This document shows positions 1 through 7,181 of a stretch of DNA of 21,100 nucleotides, in pieces. The notes beneath the pieces are model-generated. The model was given only the letters and a program-made list of their open reading frames with translations, was not told the origin of the DNA and did no database searches. The stretch's first letter is position 1. Every line of letters starts with the position of its first letter. Both the position numbers and the translations under genes were made by a program. Location: positions 1 through 21,100 of the IMG/VR virus record IMGVR_UViG_3300031578_000405; one strand, given 5' to 3'. This DNA is from a virus.

Positions 1-142
1 CTACTGCAATGGTTACATTCAGACCGGGCACGAACCGAGCACGAGTGATCCAATTGCCTGTATGTGCGATTGCCTTCATGTCGATGATGTGATGGCACTG
101 CTGGCTGAAAAAGGTCTGGATAAGCGCCCTACCGGTAAGTAA
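1..142 (+). CDS. 3' end of unidentified Cys-rich protein (partial)
   Basis: An open frame enters from the left edge (first full codon at base 2) and stops with TAA at 140-142, giving 46 visible C-terminal residues. The tail has four cysteines and a histidine in a compact arrangement (C2, then C20, C22, C24 and H26 of the visible part, around CMCDCLH), which could bind a metal ion. It ends in a basic KGLDKRPTGK stretch. I do not recognise the family. It lies 48 bases upstream of the small terminase gene on the same strand and so probably belongs to the end of the preceding gene block. The 5' part is outside the window. That the frame is coding is likely but not certain; function is unknown. 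Confidence 0.6.
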   Translation, partial: YCNGYIQTGHEPSTSDPIACMCDCLHVDDVMALLAEKGLDKRPTGK

Positions 143-190
143 GGGACTGAAGTATATAAATCCCTAATTTTAACCAATGGACAACTCCAA

Positions 191-436
191 ATGGCCGCAA
201 CAATCAGAAAAACAAGACAGGACGAGGTTAGAGCCAAGATTCAGGCATCAAATCTGATAACTCGCCTTGAAAAGCACATTGGCGGCGAAATTGTTTTAGA
301 AAATAGCCAGATAAAGGCTATTGAGATATTGCTTGATCGAACTATTCCAAAGCTATCTAGTGTTGAAATGTCTGGAGCTGATGGTGGGCCTCTTGTTGTT
401 GAGATAACACGCTTTGCGGATAAGACTCCCGAATAA
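191..436 (+). CDS. Probable terminase small subunit-like protein
   Basis: This 81-residue protein sits directly before the large terminase gene and overlaps its start by 23 bases. It is short and mostly helical: a basic start (IRKTRQDEVRAKI), a helix containing LITRLEKHIGGE, then SQIKAIEILLDRTIPKLSSVE and a short acidic end. The pattern 'RQDEVRAKI..S.LI.RL..H..GE...  SQ..A.E.LL...IPKLS' matches small proteins that occupy the TerS slot before this type of TerL in podovirus-like genomes. In those phages TerS recognises the packaging site and regulates TerL. At 81 aa it is shorter than many TerS proteins, so it may be only the DNA-binding/oligomerization part. No strong Shine-Dalgarno site precedes the ATG. 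The call rests mainly on position and on a remembered family pattern. Confidence 0.6.
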   Translation: MAATIRKTRQDEVRAKIQASNLITRLEKHIGGEIVLENSQIKAIEILLDRTIPKLSSVEMSGADGGPLVVEITRFADKTPE

Positions 437-1790
437 CTGGTCTCCTCGCCCTTATCAGCGTCCAGCATGGGATTATCTTGAAAATGGTGGAAAACATTGC
501 GAGCTTATTTGGCATCGTAGATCTGGGAAAGATGAAGTTGGACTGCACAGAACTGCTGTAGCAGCGTTTGAGCGTGTTGCAACGTACTGGTACATGCTCC
601 CATTGGCTACACAGGCGCGCAAGGCTATTTGGGAGGCTGTAAACCCCCATACTGGGCGCAGGAGGATAGACGAGGTATTCCCACTTGAGCTTAGAAGTTC
701 CACGCAGCAGCAGGAAATGTTCATAAAGCTAAAGAACGGATCAAGCTGGCAGGTGGTTGGATCTGATAACTTCAATGCAATGGTAGGGTCGCCACCGGCA
801 GGAATTGTTTATTCAGAGTGGGCATTGAGTAATCCATCAGCAAGGGCGTATCTAAGGCCGATATTGGCGGAGAATGGTGGTTGGCAGATATTCAACACAA
901 CGCCACGCGGAAAGAATCACGCACATAGGACATTTGTAGCGGCGAAGAATGATCCAAGAGCATTTGCACAGCTGCTGTCTGCTAAAGAAACTGGCATATT
1001 TACCAATGAACAGCTAGAAGAAGAACTGGATGCATACCAGAACGACTTTGGTATGGATGCCGGTAATGCGCTGTTCGAGCAGGAATATCTATGTTCATTT
1101 GAAGCGGCTATCCTGGGCGCTTTTTATGCCAGAGAAATGCAGCAATGCAGAAATGATGAGCGCATAACTGAAGTTCCGCATGATGTGGATGCAAAGGTAT
1201 TTACCGCATGGGACATAGGATATACAGATGACACGTCTATCTGGTGGTTTCAGGTAATCCAAGGGGAGATTCACGTTCTTGAGTGCTATACGGCAAGCGG
1301 CATGGATATTCCGCACTATGTTGATGTTATTTTAAGCAAAAAAGAGTATGTGTATGACAAACACTATCTGCCGCACGATGCAAGGGCAAAGACGCTGGCA
1401 AGTGGTGGAAAGTCAGTAATTGAGCAATTGGGTAAATATCTGGGCGTTGACAGGCTGGCAATAGTTCCTGAGATTGGAGTTCAGGACGGTATCCAGGCGG
1501 CTCGTAGTAATTTCTTTAGGTTGTGGTTCGACGATTACAAGTGTGCTGAAGGATTGGACGCTCTGAGCCAGTATCAGCGCGAATATGACGATACCAAGAA
1601 GATGTTTAGGGATAAGCCCAGGCATGATTGGACAAGCCATTTGAGCGATGCTTTCCGTATGATGATGGTTGCATTCAAGACAGAGTTTAAGGCGGCAAAG
1701 CCCGTCGAGAAGAAAATAAGGCTAGTCCAAGACCTGTCATTGGAAGAATTATGGGAAATAAACAAGATAAACAGAACGGAAAGGATTTGA
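414..1790 (+). CDS. Terminase large subunit (packaging ATPase and nuclease)
   Basis: This 458-residue protein is the DNA-packaging motor: an N-terminal ATPase translocates DNA into the prohead and a C-terminal RNase H-like nuclease cuts it. Visible motifs are Walker A HRRSGKD (residues 34-40), Walker B with the catalytic acidic residue in GIVYSEW (130-136), the coupling motif NTTPRG (161-166), and the nuclease acidic residues D267 (AWDIGY), D322 (PHDA) and D412 (SDAFR). The length is normal for the family. The start is a TTG at 414; there is no in-frame ATG until residue 61, after the Walker A motif, and the N-terminus RIRLPNNWSPRPYQ is typical, so TTG is the real start. It overlaps the small terminase gene by 23 bases, suggesting coupled translation. 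The identification is very secure. Confidence 0.97.
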   Translation: MRIRLPNNWSPRPYQRPAWDYLENGGKHCELIWHRRSGKDEVGLHRTAVAAFERVATYWYMLPLATQARKAIWEAVNPHTGRRRIDEVFPLELRSSTQQQEMFIKLKNGSSWQVVGSDNFNAMVGSPPAGIVYSEWALSNPSARAYLRPILAENGGWQIFNTTPRGKNHAHRTFVAAKNDPRAFAQLLSAKETGIFTNEQLEEELDAYQNDFGMDAGNALFEQEYLCSFEAAILGAFYAREMQQCRNDERITEVPHDVDAKVFTAWDIGYTDDTSIWWFQVIQGEIHVLECYTASGMDIPHYVDVILSKKEYVYDKHYLPHDARAKTLASGGKSVIEQLGKYLGVDRLAIVPEIGVQDGIQAARSNFFRLWFDDYKCAEGLDALSQYQREYDDTKKMFRDKPRHDWTSHLSDAFRMMMVAFKTEFKAAKPVEKKIRLVQDLSLEELWEINKINRTERI

Positions 1791-1791
1791 T

Positions 1792-2097
1792 ATGTCAGGC
1801 GTAAATCAACCGTATGCATATAATTATGAAACCGTAGCGGCAAGTCAGACTGCTCAAGTATTGGGTGGAACTGGTGCAATTGGCGATTACCTGCACCGTT
1901 TGATTATCACTGATGTAACCGGATCAACTGGGACAGTAACTATTTTGGATGGATCAACCTCAATTCCGGTTATGACCTCTAACTCTGGGACTGGCGTGTA
2001 TAACATTGAGTGCAATATGAGATCGAAGACCGGCCCTTGGAAAGTTACAACTGGAGCAGGTGCTACGGTTATTGCTGTAGGCATATTCTCGGCTTAA
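1792..2097 (+). CDS. Small beta-rich virion-associated protein, function unknown
   Basis: This 101-residue protein starts one base after the TerL stop codon, behind an AAAGGA ribosome-binding site, and ends one base before the portal start. It is rich in Gly, Thr, Ser and Val with alternating hydrophobic residues (LHRLIITDVTGSTGTVTILDG, then VIAVGIF), suggesting a single small beta-sandwich. There is no signal peptide or membrane segment. Proteins of this kind are often found between TerL and portal in podovirus-like genomes, but I know no established role; a capsid-surface or fibre-base protein is a reasonable guess. Its C-terminus FSA resembles the C-termini of the major capsid protein (LSA) and the protein at 8541-8924 (VSA). 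It is surely a real gene because of its tight packing. Confidence 0.8.
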   Translation: MSGVNQPYAYNYETVAASQTAQVLGGTGAIGDYLHRLIITDVTGSTGTVTILDGSTSIPVMTSNSGTGVYNIECNMRSKTGPWKVTTGAGATVIAVGIFSA

Positions 2098-2098
2098 C

Positions 2099-4243
2099 AT
2101 GGCAGATCAAAAGCCTGGTGGTGAAGTCCAAAGATGGCTGGACATAATTGGTGATTATGACCGTGAATTCCAGAAGTGGGAGAAACGCTCTACCAAGATA
2201 GTAAAGCGTTATCGTGATGAGCAATCACTCACTAATTCGGTATCGCGCAAGAAATATCCTAGCCTTTGGACTAATATTCAAACTTTGCTTCCAGCGGTTT
2301 ACGCAAAGACTCCTAATCCTGATGTATCGCGCAGGTTCGATGATAATGACGATGTAGGGCGTGTCGCATCCAGGATCATCCAGCGCGCGCTTGAGTTCGA
2401 GATGAAGCACTTTAGCGACTTTTCTGAAACCATGATGTGCTGCATACAGGATAGATTGCTGAGTGGTCGTGGTACAGCATGGGTGCGTTATGATCCTGAA
2501 TTCATGGATTCACAACAGATTTCAGATGTAGATTCAGATGATGATGGGGATCAGGAAGATCCACAACAGGAGATTGTTGAAGAAAAGACACCAGTTGATT
2601 ACGTTCATTGGCAGGATTTCGGCCATAACGTATGCAGAACATGGGGCGAAGTAACGGTTTTATGGCGCATGGTCTATATGGGGCGTAAAGCGCTTATTAG
2701 CCGTTTCGGCGAAGAAATAGGCAGGGAAATACCGCTTGATGCAAGTCAACCAGATCCTCTAAATAACAATACCAAAAAATTAACTGGTGACAAGAAGGCA
2801 CTCATTTACGAGATTTGGGATAAGGACGAAAAGAAAGTTTACTGGATCAATAAATCTCACCCTGAATTACTTGATGAGGCAGATGATCCGCTTAAACTTG
2901 AAGACTTCTTCCCTTGCCCGAAGCCAATTTACTCTACTACAACATCTGATACGCTTATTCCAGTTCCTGACTATGTGTTTTATCAGGATCAGGCAGAGCA
3001 ATTAGACCTTTTGCAGAACAGGATTGATGGTCTAGTCCAATCATTGAAGGTCGCAGGGGTTTATGATTCCTCTGTTCCAGAATTGAAGCGGTTGTTGACT
3101 GAGGGTTCAAATACCCAGCTTATTCCTGTTACAAACTACGGAGGATTGAGCGAAAAAGGCGGTCTGAAAGGCGCTATAGACCTTTTACCTATGGATATGA
3201 TTGTATCCACACTTACACAGTGTTTTGAGGCCCAGAAATCACTTAAAGATGAGATTAATTACATTACCGGACTTGCAGATATTGTTCATGGTGTCGGTGA
3301 TGCTGGTGAAACGGCGACAGCCCAAGGGATCAAGGGAAATTATGTAGGATTGCGGCTTAACTGTTCACAAGGCCAGGTTGCACAATTTGCCTCGGATATA
3401 ATTCGCATCAAGGCGCAGATAGTTTGCACCTATCAGCCTGAAATATTGCTAAGTATTGCTGATGTAGATCAATTCAGTGATGCAGACAAGCAATTTGTGC
3501 CACAGGCATTGCAACTGATAGCAAACAAGCCGTTACGCACATTCAGGATTGAGGTTGACTCTGATTCGATGGTCAATCTTGATGAATCGCAGGAAAAGGC
3601 CGATAGAGTCGAGTTTATCGGCGCGTTTAGTCAATTGTTTGGACAGGCTGCTCCATTGGTTCAGACTGCGCCTGAAATCGCTCCGATCGTAATAGAGATA
3701 ATGAAGTATGGTATTGGAGCTTATAAAGGATCAAGCGGCATCGAGGGTCAATTGGATGCCATGCTTGACCAGATTTCACAGGCGCAAAAAGCGCAGGCGG
3801 GACAGCCAAAGCCAAATCCAAAATTGCAGGAGATTCAGGCGCAGCAACAAGGACAGATGCAGCAGAAGCAAATGGAGCTTCAGCTTAATTCTCAGGTTGA
3901 ACAGCAAAAGATGCAGATGCAGGAAAGACTTGAACAAGCCAAGATTCAAATGCAGATGCAAGCTGCGCAACATGAGCAGCAAGTCCAGGCGCAACAAGTA
4001 TCCCAACAGCAGGAAATGGAAGCGCGGCGGGATACATTGAATCAGCAAAACTCAGCAGCACTTGAGCAGCAACGGCAGCAGCACGAAGCGAATCTTGCTC
4101 AAATGAAGATGGAATTCGATAAATGGAAAGCTGAATTGGATGCGTCCACAAAAATAACCGTTGCGCAGATTTCGGCTGCTCAAAGTGTGCAAAACGCTAG
4201 TATTGCAGCAGATAACAAAATTACCGAGGACTTGAATGGCTAA
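2099..4243 (+). CDS. Portal protein (head-to-tail connector)
   Basis: This 714-residue protein is the P22-like portal that forms the DNA entry/exit ring at one capsid vertex and docks TerL and then the adaptor. Support is its position (TerL - small gene - this - scaffold - coat), its large size, and family-like segments such as KYPSLWTNIQTLLPAVYAKT, DRLLSGRGTAWVRYDP and the helix near residues 395-425 with ITGLADIVHG. A D/E-rich insert lies near residues 143-162. Roughly residues 560-700 form a long Gln/Met/Ala-rich coiled coil with many QQ, QMQ and EQQ units; this would correspond to the barrel-like C-terminal extension known from P22 portal. The start has no clear Shine-Dalgarno site and lies one base after the upstream stop, implying translational coupling. 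Confidence 0.93.
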   Translation: MADQKPGGEVQRWLDIIGDYDREFQKWEKRSTKIVKRYRDEQSLTNSVSRKKYPSLWTNIQTLLPAVYAKTPNPDVSRRFDDNDDVGRVASRIIQRALEFEMKHFSDFSETMMCCIQDRLLSGRGTAWVRYDPEFMDSQQISDVDSDDDGDQEDPQQEIVEEKTPVDYVHWQDFGHNVCRTWGEVTVLWRMVYMGRKALISRFGEEIGREIPLDASQPDPLNNNTKKLTGDKKALIYEIWDKDEKKVYWINKSHPELLDEADDPLKLEDFFPCPKPIYSTTTSDTLIPVPDYVFYQDQAEQLDLLQNRIDGLVQSLKVAGVYDSSVPELKRLLTEGSNTQLIPVTNYGGLSEKGGLKGAIDLLPMDMIVSTLTQCFEAQKSLKDEINYITGLADIVHGVGDAGETATAQGIKGNYVGLRLNCSQGQVAQFASDIIRIKAQIVCTYQPEILLSIADVDQFSDADKQFVPQALQLIANKPLRTFRIEVDSDSMVNLDESQEKADRVEFIGAFSQLFGQAAPLVQTAPEIAPIVIEIMKYGIGAYKGSSGIEGQLDAMLDQISQAQKAQAGQPKPNPKLQEIQAQQQGQMQQKQMELQLNSQVEQQKMQMQERLEQAKIQMQMQAAQHEQQVQAQQVSQQQEMEARRDTLNQQNSAALEQQRQQHEANLAQMKMEFDKWKAELDASTKITVAQISAAQSVQNASIAADNKITEDLNG

Positions 4244-4586
4244 TAAGCAAGATTGGCTTGAGTTTTGGGGATTGGCTGATGCGCAAGATGCTGATGAGCA
4301 ATGGGCGCGTAAATGTGCAATGGACGATAAAGTTTCATGCTTATATGGTAAAGAACAAAATATGGGGATAATTCCTGATATTCAGCCATACAAGAGCATG
4401 ATTACCGGAGAGATTATACATAGTCGCACCAGGCACAAGACGCACCTCAAAGATCATAATGTTGTAGAAGTGGGAAACGAGATAGCAGCGGCGACAAAAA
4501 TGCCTGAAGTAAAAAGGGCTGATTTCAAGGAAGAAATAAAGAAGCAGGTTTATTTGGCAAAAGAAGAGCAACGCAGAAAACATTAA
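4236..4586 (+). CDS. Small conserved phage head-region protein, unknown function
   Basis: This 116-residue soluble protein overlaps the portal gene by 8 bases (ATGGCTAA), so it is probably translationally coupled. It has an acidic N-terminal half (DWLEFWGLADAQDADEQWA), then a central segment PDIQPYKSMITGEIIHSR followed by HLKDHNVVEVGNE, and ends in a Lys/Glu-rich helix. The central pattern (PYxSMITGExIxSRxxHxxHLxxH....VGNE) matches a short protein commonly placed between portal and scaffold in podovirus-like genomes, whose role I do not know. The resemblance is to small FmdB-like/prohead-region proteins, but there is no zinc-binding Cys cluster (only C27 and C35). It is probably a head-assembly or packaged minor protein. 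Confidence 0.75.
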   Translation: MANKQDWLEFWGLADAQDADEQWARKCAMDDKVSCLYGKEQNMGIIPDIQPYKSMITGEIIHSRTRHKTHLKDHNVVEVGNEIAAATKMPEVKRADFKEEIKKQVYLAKEEQRRKH

Positions 4587-4606
4587 CAACCAAAGGGAAA
4601 CCCCAA

Positions 4607-5584
4607 ATGGCAGACTTACGCACAGCACTACAGGAAGCAATTGAAACTCACCGCGACGATGAACCGATTGCTGGTGAACGACAAATAGTTGAAAAGGCTG
4701 ATCCAGAAGCAGACAAAATAGTAGAAAAGGCAGAGCCTGACAAAGTAGAAAATCCTCGTGATGACTCTGGTAAGTTTGCTCCAAAGCAGGAAGCGCAAGA
4801 GAAAAATGAACCTGTTGATCAAGTCCAGCGTCCAGCTAGGCCAAATACCTGGAAAAAGGAATATTGGGAATCTTTCGATAAGTTAGACCCTAAATTAGCT
4901 TCTTATATCAATGAGCGAGAGCATCAGATCCATACTGGAATTGAGCAATATAGGGAAAAAGCGCAACTTGCTCAAACATTCGAGTCAATTGCAGCGCCTT
5001 ATATGGAAACAATGCGCTCACAGGGTAAAACACCTGTCCAAAAGTTTAGTGAATTGTTGCAAGCAGAAAATATGCTGCAAAATGGATCGCCAGAACAAAA
5101 AGCACAGATGTTTCAGAATCTGGCGCAAGTTTATGGCGTTAATCTGGGGCAACAGACACAACAATATCAACAACCTCAATTCGATCCTAGAATGGTTGAG
5201 GAAATAGTCAATAACAAACTGGTAGAACAGACCACACAAAGCCAATTAAACGACTTTTTAAAGTCTCCACCAGAGCATTTTGAAAGTGTAGCAAATGATA
5301 TGATTCAGCTTTTACAGGCTGATATGGCAAATAGTTATCAAGACGCTTATGACAAAGCGGTTAGATTGCACCCTGAAATTTATGACCAGATCATTGCAAA
5401 ACAGCAAGAAAGTCAAATGGCTAAATTAGCGAGCAAGTCTAACGAAGCGGCGAAAGCTGCAAAGTCCAAAGCTGTGTCCGTGAAAGGTTCCTCTACAGGA
5501 ACGAAAACTACGACAAGTTCTGGAAGTGATAGGCGCAGTGCAATTGCGGATGCAATCCGCGAGGCATCTGCTAATCGAATCTAA
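4607..5584 (+). CDS. Scaffolding protein
   Basis: This 325-residue protein sits immediately before the major capsid gene, where the internal scaffold of P22-type proheads is encoded. The composition fits: highly charged and Gln-rich, almost no Cys, mostly helical. The N-terminal region is acidic with an imperfect repeat (EKADPEADKIVEKAEPDK, about residues 28-46). Then comes NTWKKEYWESFDKLDPKLAS (about 84-103), a long helical middle with a QQTQQYQQPQ linker (about 183-192), and a basic Ser/Thr/Lys-rich stretch (KAAKSKAVSVKGS) leading into a short C-terminal amphipathic helix with RRSAIADAIREA. In P22 the basic C-terminal helix-turn-helix of scaffold binds coat protein; this end is likely its equivalent. 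A ribosome-binding site AAAGGGA precedes the ATG by about 10 bases. Confidence 0.88.
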   Translation: MADLRTALQEAIETHRDDEPIAGERQIVEKADPEADKIVEKAEPDKVENPRDDSGKFAPKQEAQEKNEPVDQVQRPARPNTWKKEYWESFDKLDPKLASYINEREHQIHTGIEQYREKAQLAQTFESIAAPYMETMRSQGKTPVQKFSELLQAENMLQNGSPEQKAQMFQNLAQVYGVNLGQQTQQYQQPQFDPRMVEEIVNNKLVEQTTQSQLNDFLKSPPEHFESVANDMIQLLQADMANSYQDAYDKAVRLHPEIYDQIIAKQQESQMAKLASKSNEAAKAAKSKAVSVKGSSTGTKTTTSSGSDRRSAIADAIREASANRI

Positions 5585-5602
5585 TCGTTAAGGAGAATTA
5601 TT

Positions 5603-6607
5603 ATGGCAGTTTTCGCCAACTCCACGGTTTCCGATATTATCGCTACCACGATTCAAAACCGTAGTGGTGAACTAGCGGATAACGTGACTAACAACAATGC
5701 GGCACTTCGTCGCCTGAAAGCAAAGGGCAATGTACGTCCTTTCTCTGGCGGTAATGTGATTTTGGAAGAAATCATGTACACTGATGCCAATTACAACAAC
5801 ACTAACTCGTACTCTGGTTATGAGGTCTTGAACATCAGCCCGAATAGCCCGATCAGTGCGGCTCAGTTTTCCATTCAGCAATACGCATCGGCAGTTACTA
5901 TTAGTGGCCTTGAAATGCTGCAAAACAGCGGCGAAGAAGCCATCATCGACCTGCTGGATGGGCGCATGAAGGTTGCTGAAGCTCAATTGAATAACCGTAT
6001 CGCATCTGACGTTTATCTGGATGGAACTGGTAATTCGGGCAAGAATATCACCGGATTTGGTGCTGCGATCTCTGCGACTCCTACCAACACATACGGCGGC
6101 ATATCTCGTGCAACATGGGCTTTCTGGGCTAACTATGCCTATTCAGGTTTGACAAATGGCGGCGCTGCTGTATCGAGTGCCAATATCCAAACCTATATGA
6201 ACCAAGTTGCTGTAAGCTTGGTTCGTGGTAATGATCGGCCTGACCTGATTATTGCTGACTCGAACTATTACAAACTGTATATGAATTCGCTTCAGGCAAT
6301 TCAGCGCGTACAGTCTGAAGGTGGTGACGGTGGCGTAGGCGCAGGTTTCCCATCGCTGAAATACTTTGGCGCTGGTATGTCTTCTGACGTTGTACTGGAT
6401 GGCGGTATCGGCGCAGCTTCCCCGGCCAATCAAATGCTGTTCCTCAATACGGACTATATTTTCTTCCGTCCGCACAAGGATCGTAATTTCGTCCCCATCG
6501 GTGGTGAGCGCCAAGCGGTCAATCAAGACGCTATCGTGAAACTGATCGGCTGGGCCGGTAACTTGACTTGCTCTGGTGCGCAGTTCCAGGGCATTCTTTC
6601 AGCTTAA
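5603..6607 (+). CDS. Major capsid protein (HK97 fold)
   Basis: This 334-residue protein is the shell subunit. It follows the scaffold gene and has one of the strongest ribosome-binding sites in the window (TTAAGGAGAATT before ATG). Family-like features include NAALRRLKAKGNVRPFSGG (an N-arm-like start), ILEEIMYTDANYNNTNSYSG and TISGLEMLQNSGEEAIIDLL (the spine-helix region near 98-117), then AEAQLNNRIASDVYLDGTGN, and a C-terminal beta-rich part ending in GILSA. There is no N-terminal prohead-protease delta domain and no protease gene nearby, consistent with a separate scaffold. Codons are visibly more biased (frequent CTG, CGT, AAC, GGT) and GC-richer than in neighbouring genes, as expected for the most abundant virion protein. 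Confidence 0.93.
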   Translation: MAVFANSTVSDIIATTIQNRSGELADNVTNNNAALRRLKAKGNVRPFSGGNVILEEIMYTDANYNNTNSYSGYEVLNISPNSPISAAQFSIQQYASAVTISGLEMLQNSGEEAIIDLLDGRMKVAEAQLNNRIASDVYLDGTGNSGKNITGFGAAISATPTNTYGGISRATWAFWANYAYSGLTNGGAAVSSANIQTYMNQVAVSLVRGNDRPDLIIADSNYYKLYMNSLQAIQRVQSEGGDGGVGAGFPSLKYFGAGMSSDVVLDGGIGAASPANQMLFLNTDYIFFRPHKDRNFVPIGGERQAVNQDAIVKLIGWAGNLTCSGAQFQGILSA

Positions 6608-6619
6608 AGGAGAACTATC

Positions 6620-7117
6620 ATGGCGTATGTAATTAAAAATCCTGAAGCTGGCTATCAACCAATCGCCTATACGGATACCACGCAGAATCATCCGTTGGGC
6701 ACTGTCGTCCGCGCTGCTGATCCTACCTATGGAGAAGGTGAATTCATTTACCTGCTTGGGGTAACTTCTACCACTGTCGGTTCTATTGTTACCTATGATG
6801 CTTCTACATACCAAACGGTATTGTCTGCTGTCGGCGGTAATATTCCACGCGCTGTAGCTGTGGCAATGTCGGCAAACGTAGGTTCTCAATATGGCTGGTA
6901 TCAAATTAGCGGCCAGGCTGTTTGTGCCAAGACTTGCACTGTGTCTTTGGCTGCTGGTGCTGCTGTCGGCGTTCTGACTACTGGCTTGATCGCTGGAACT
7001 GGATCTGGCAAGGAAATCGAAGGCGCTGCGGTGGCTGCTGTAGCTTCCGCTACTGCTGGCCGTACCACAGTCAAGGTAATGATTAACCGGCCCCATAAAC
7101 AAGGACGGATTACCTAA
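6620..7117 (+). CDS. Head decoration/capsid cement-like protein
   Basis: This 165-residue protein starts 12 bases after the capsid gene, behind a strong AAAGGAGA ribosome-binding site, and is the last gene before a strong terminator. It is beta-rich and full of Ala, Gly, Thr and Val (GTVVRAADPTYGEGEFIYL, then AAGAAVGVLTTGLIAG), with two cysteines (C105 and C109 region, VCAKTC). The pattern of small beta strands with 'GEGEFIYL.GV' and a Gly/Ala-rich hydrophobic core is typical of the proteins next to the major capsid gene that bind the outer capsid surface and stabilise it. Codon choice resembles that of the capsid gene, so it is likely abundant. The role is inferred from position and composition; an internal head protein is the alternative. 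Confidence 0.75.
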   Translation: MAYVIKNPEAGYQPIAYTDTTQNHPLGTVVRAADPTYGEGEFIYLLGVTSTTVGSIVTYDASTYQTVLSAVGGNIPRAVAVAMSANVGSQYGWYQISGQAVCAKTCTVSLAAGAAVGVLTTGLIAGTGSGKEIEGAAVAAVASATAGRTTVKVMINRPHKQGRIT

Positions 7118-7136
7118 TCGCTGGTGTATCAATCTT

Positions 7137-7160
7137 CCCCCTCTACGGAGGGGGCTTTTT
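7137..7160 (+). terminator. Rho-independent terminator with UACG tetraloop
   Basis: CCCCCTC (7137-7143) pairs perfectly with GAGGGGG (7148-7154) around the loop TACG, followed by CTTTTT (7155-7160). The seven-base-pair stem is six GC pairs plus one TA pair, and C(UACG)G is one of the exceptionally stable UNCG-type RNA tetraloops. It begins 20 bases after the stop of the decoration-protein gene and ends 22 bases before the start of the next gene. It would separate the highly expressed capsid transcripts from the downstream genes, with read-through providing the rest. Confidence 0.93.
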
Positions 7161-7181
7161 AATACATCATCAGGAGTTAAT

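Noticed and set aside
3776-4048. Leucine-rich minus-strand frame that looks like a membrane protein.
   Set aside because: It is the antisense of the CAG/CAA-rich coiled-coil end of the portal gene, which forces Leu codons; there is no ribosome-binding site.
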